Shown here: positions 22,649-23,337 of the stretch, one piece after another
Position numbering within the stretch: the stretch's first letter is position 1
How the letters are laid out: each line of letters begins with the position of its first letter
NCBI GenBank assembly: GCA_000435975.1
Contig: FR884116.1
Coordinates: 1-23,337 of the forward strand
DNA from: Oscillibacter sp. CAG:241
Lineage (GTDB): Bacteria > Bacillota > Clostridia > Oscillospirales > Oscillospiraceae
DNA length: 23,337 nt
Direction: 5' to 3'
Position numbers and translations under genes: made by a program
The notes under the pieces: model-generated
Database searches by the model: none
The model's input: only the letters and a program-made list of their open reading frames with translations
What the model was told of the DNA's origin: nothing

Positions 22649-22984
22649 TGAAAAAGTCGTGTAATTTGCCACAAAATTTATAGAAATTTCGACAAAAACA
22701 AAAACCAGCACTTTGTTCGCGCTATAACGACACTTTGTGAGTTTTTACACAAATCAGGATTTATGTATAAACCAAGTTGGTCATTTTAACACATCAGTGT
22801 ATTAAGCGTTACCGTGCTAAATCGTTAAAAACAGCACAGTTCATCGTTCATGTTGCTTTTGCGTCACCATTCATCGTTCAATTCGACACAGTGTCTATTA
22901 TTGTCGGCAGAATTTTGCGCAGTAATAATTTATTTGCATGTTTTAGCGAGTCCGGATTGTGAACAATTTTTGTACAAAATGCCG
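22649..22984. other. AT-rich intergenic region without a gene
   Basis: No coding sequence supported. Markedly richer in A and T than the rest of the window. Contains two 11-bp direct repeats TTCATCGTTCA (22840-22850, 22870-22880) exactly 30 nt apart. It may be the regulatory region of the surface protein gene or recently acquired DNA. Confidence 0.5.
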
Positions 22985-23018
22985 GAGACCCGGAGGCCGT
23001 TTCCGGTCTCCGGGTCTC
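22985..23018 (-). terminator. terminator of the second surface protein gene
   Basis: 15-bp stem with one G-T pair (22985-22999 with 23004-23018, 4-nt loop), followed on the minus strand by CATTTTGTAC. It lies 40 nt after the stop codon at 23059. Confidence 0.75.
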
Positions 23019-23058
23019 GCGGGTCACTCTGTCTCCGGATCAGAGACAGGCGTCATAT

Positions 23059-23337
23059 TCAGCGGGTGTGCTTCTTGCGGGGCAGGACCACCACAGCGGC
23101 AGCCAGCAGAGCGGAGACGGTCAGCAGCATGACCCACAGGGTGGTGTTGCTGTCGTCGCCGGTCTTGACGGCGGGCTTGTAGTTGGGGTCGGTCTCGCCG
23201 CAGTCGGTGCACTTGCCATCCTTATAATGGTGGCCGGTGGCCTGGACGGTCTCGCCCTTCTTCACGGTCTCGCCGCAGACGGTGCAGACTTCATCGCCAG
23301 TGTAGCCGTCCTCGGTGCAGGTGGCGGCTTTAGCGCC
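23059..23337 (-). CDS. 3' end of a second Cys-repeat, wall-anchored surface protein (partial)
   Basis: The last 92 residues of a protein whose start lies right of the window. They show one Cys module (CTEDGYTGDEVCTVCG, KKGETVQATGH), a shortened CTDCG unit, KTGD, a membrane helix ending AAAVVVLP and the basic tail RKKHTR. Of the last 60 residues about 45 match the end of the protease at 16511-22513, and the DNA is close too. The two genes are thus tandem paralogues at least in their anchor modules. The catalytic part, if any, cannot be seen. Confidence 0.88.
   Translation of the reverse strand, partial: GAKAATCTEDGYTGDEVCTVCGETVKKGETVQATGHHYKDGKCTDCGETDPNYKPAVKTGDDSNTTLWVMLLTVSALLAAAVVVLPRKKHTR

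Overview
The window comes from a GC-rich, low-redundancy genome of a Gram-positive, spore-forming anaerobe. My best guess is the Oscillospiraceae/Ruminococcaceae branch of Clostridia (gut Flavonifractor/Oscillibacter/Dysosmobacter-like organisms). Grounds: a sigma-K-type sporulation sigma factor fragment, Firmicutes-type promoters and AGGAG ribosome binding sites, a QueH-type (not QueG) epoxyqueuosine reductase, a ferredoxin/FrhB-like protein, and surface proteins with cysteine repeats and a KTGD-type C-terminal anchor. The genus is inference.

Layout. 31-378 (-) is the N-terminal half of sigK, ending where skin-type elements split this gene in other sporeformers. Then lgt (551-1573, -) and a small flavin-reductase-like gene (1673-2152, -). 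2171-2650 is an island of palindromic dispersed repeats with two near-identical terminator hairpins as direct repeats. 2652-3326 (-) is an unknown membrane protein. Divergent from it is a tight two-gene operon (3633-5364, +): FrhB-like iron-sulfur protein plus QueH. Next come a sugar-transfer-type ATP-grasp gene (5408-6415, -) and a shortened ornithine cyclodeaminase-like gene (6552-7262, -). Divergent again, 7443-8425 (+) holds four small genes behind two consensus promoters: a 45-aa Cys/His peptide, a CsoR-type metal sensor, a 52-aa ORF and an 81-aa membrane protein. htpG follows (8504-10387, +).

10388-10697 has no gene but carries a chain of hairpins bracketed by two copies of a 40-nt palindrome. 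Then come ftsK/spoIIIE and uppP (10698-14108, -, operon). 14352-16266 (+) is a compact three-gene cassette of a zinc-ribbon protein, an HTH small-terminase-like protein and a catalytically intact phage terminase large subunit, with no other phage genes. The right third is one 2000-residue secreted subtilase (16511-22513, -) that also contains dockerin-like, Ig-like, cohesin-like and Cys-repeat modules and a cell-wall anchor. An AT-rich intergenic region separates it from the 3' end of a second protein with the same tail (23059 to the window edge, -).

How the parts relate. lgt, uppP and ftsK are envelope and chromosome housekeeping genes, and htpG is a chaperone gene. The accessory interest lies in the interrupted sigK, the orphan terminase cassette, the repeat islands at gene ends, the modular surface protease with its tandem partner, and the small-protein cluster around the metal sensor. 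All functions are read from sequence motifs by eye; no database search was run.
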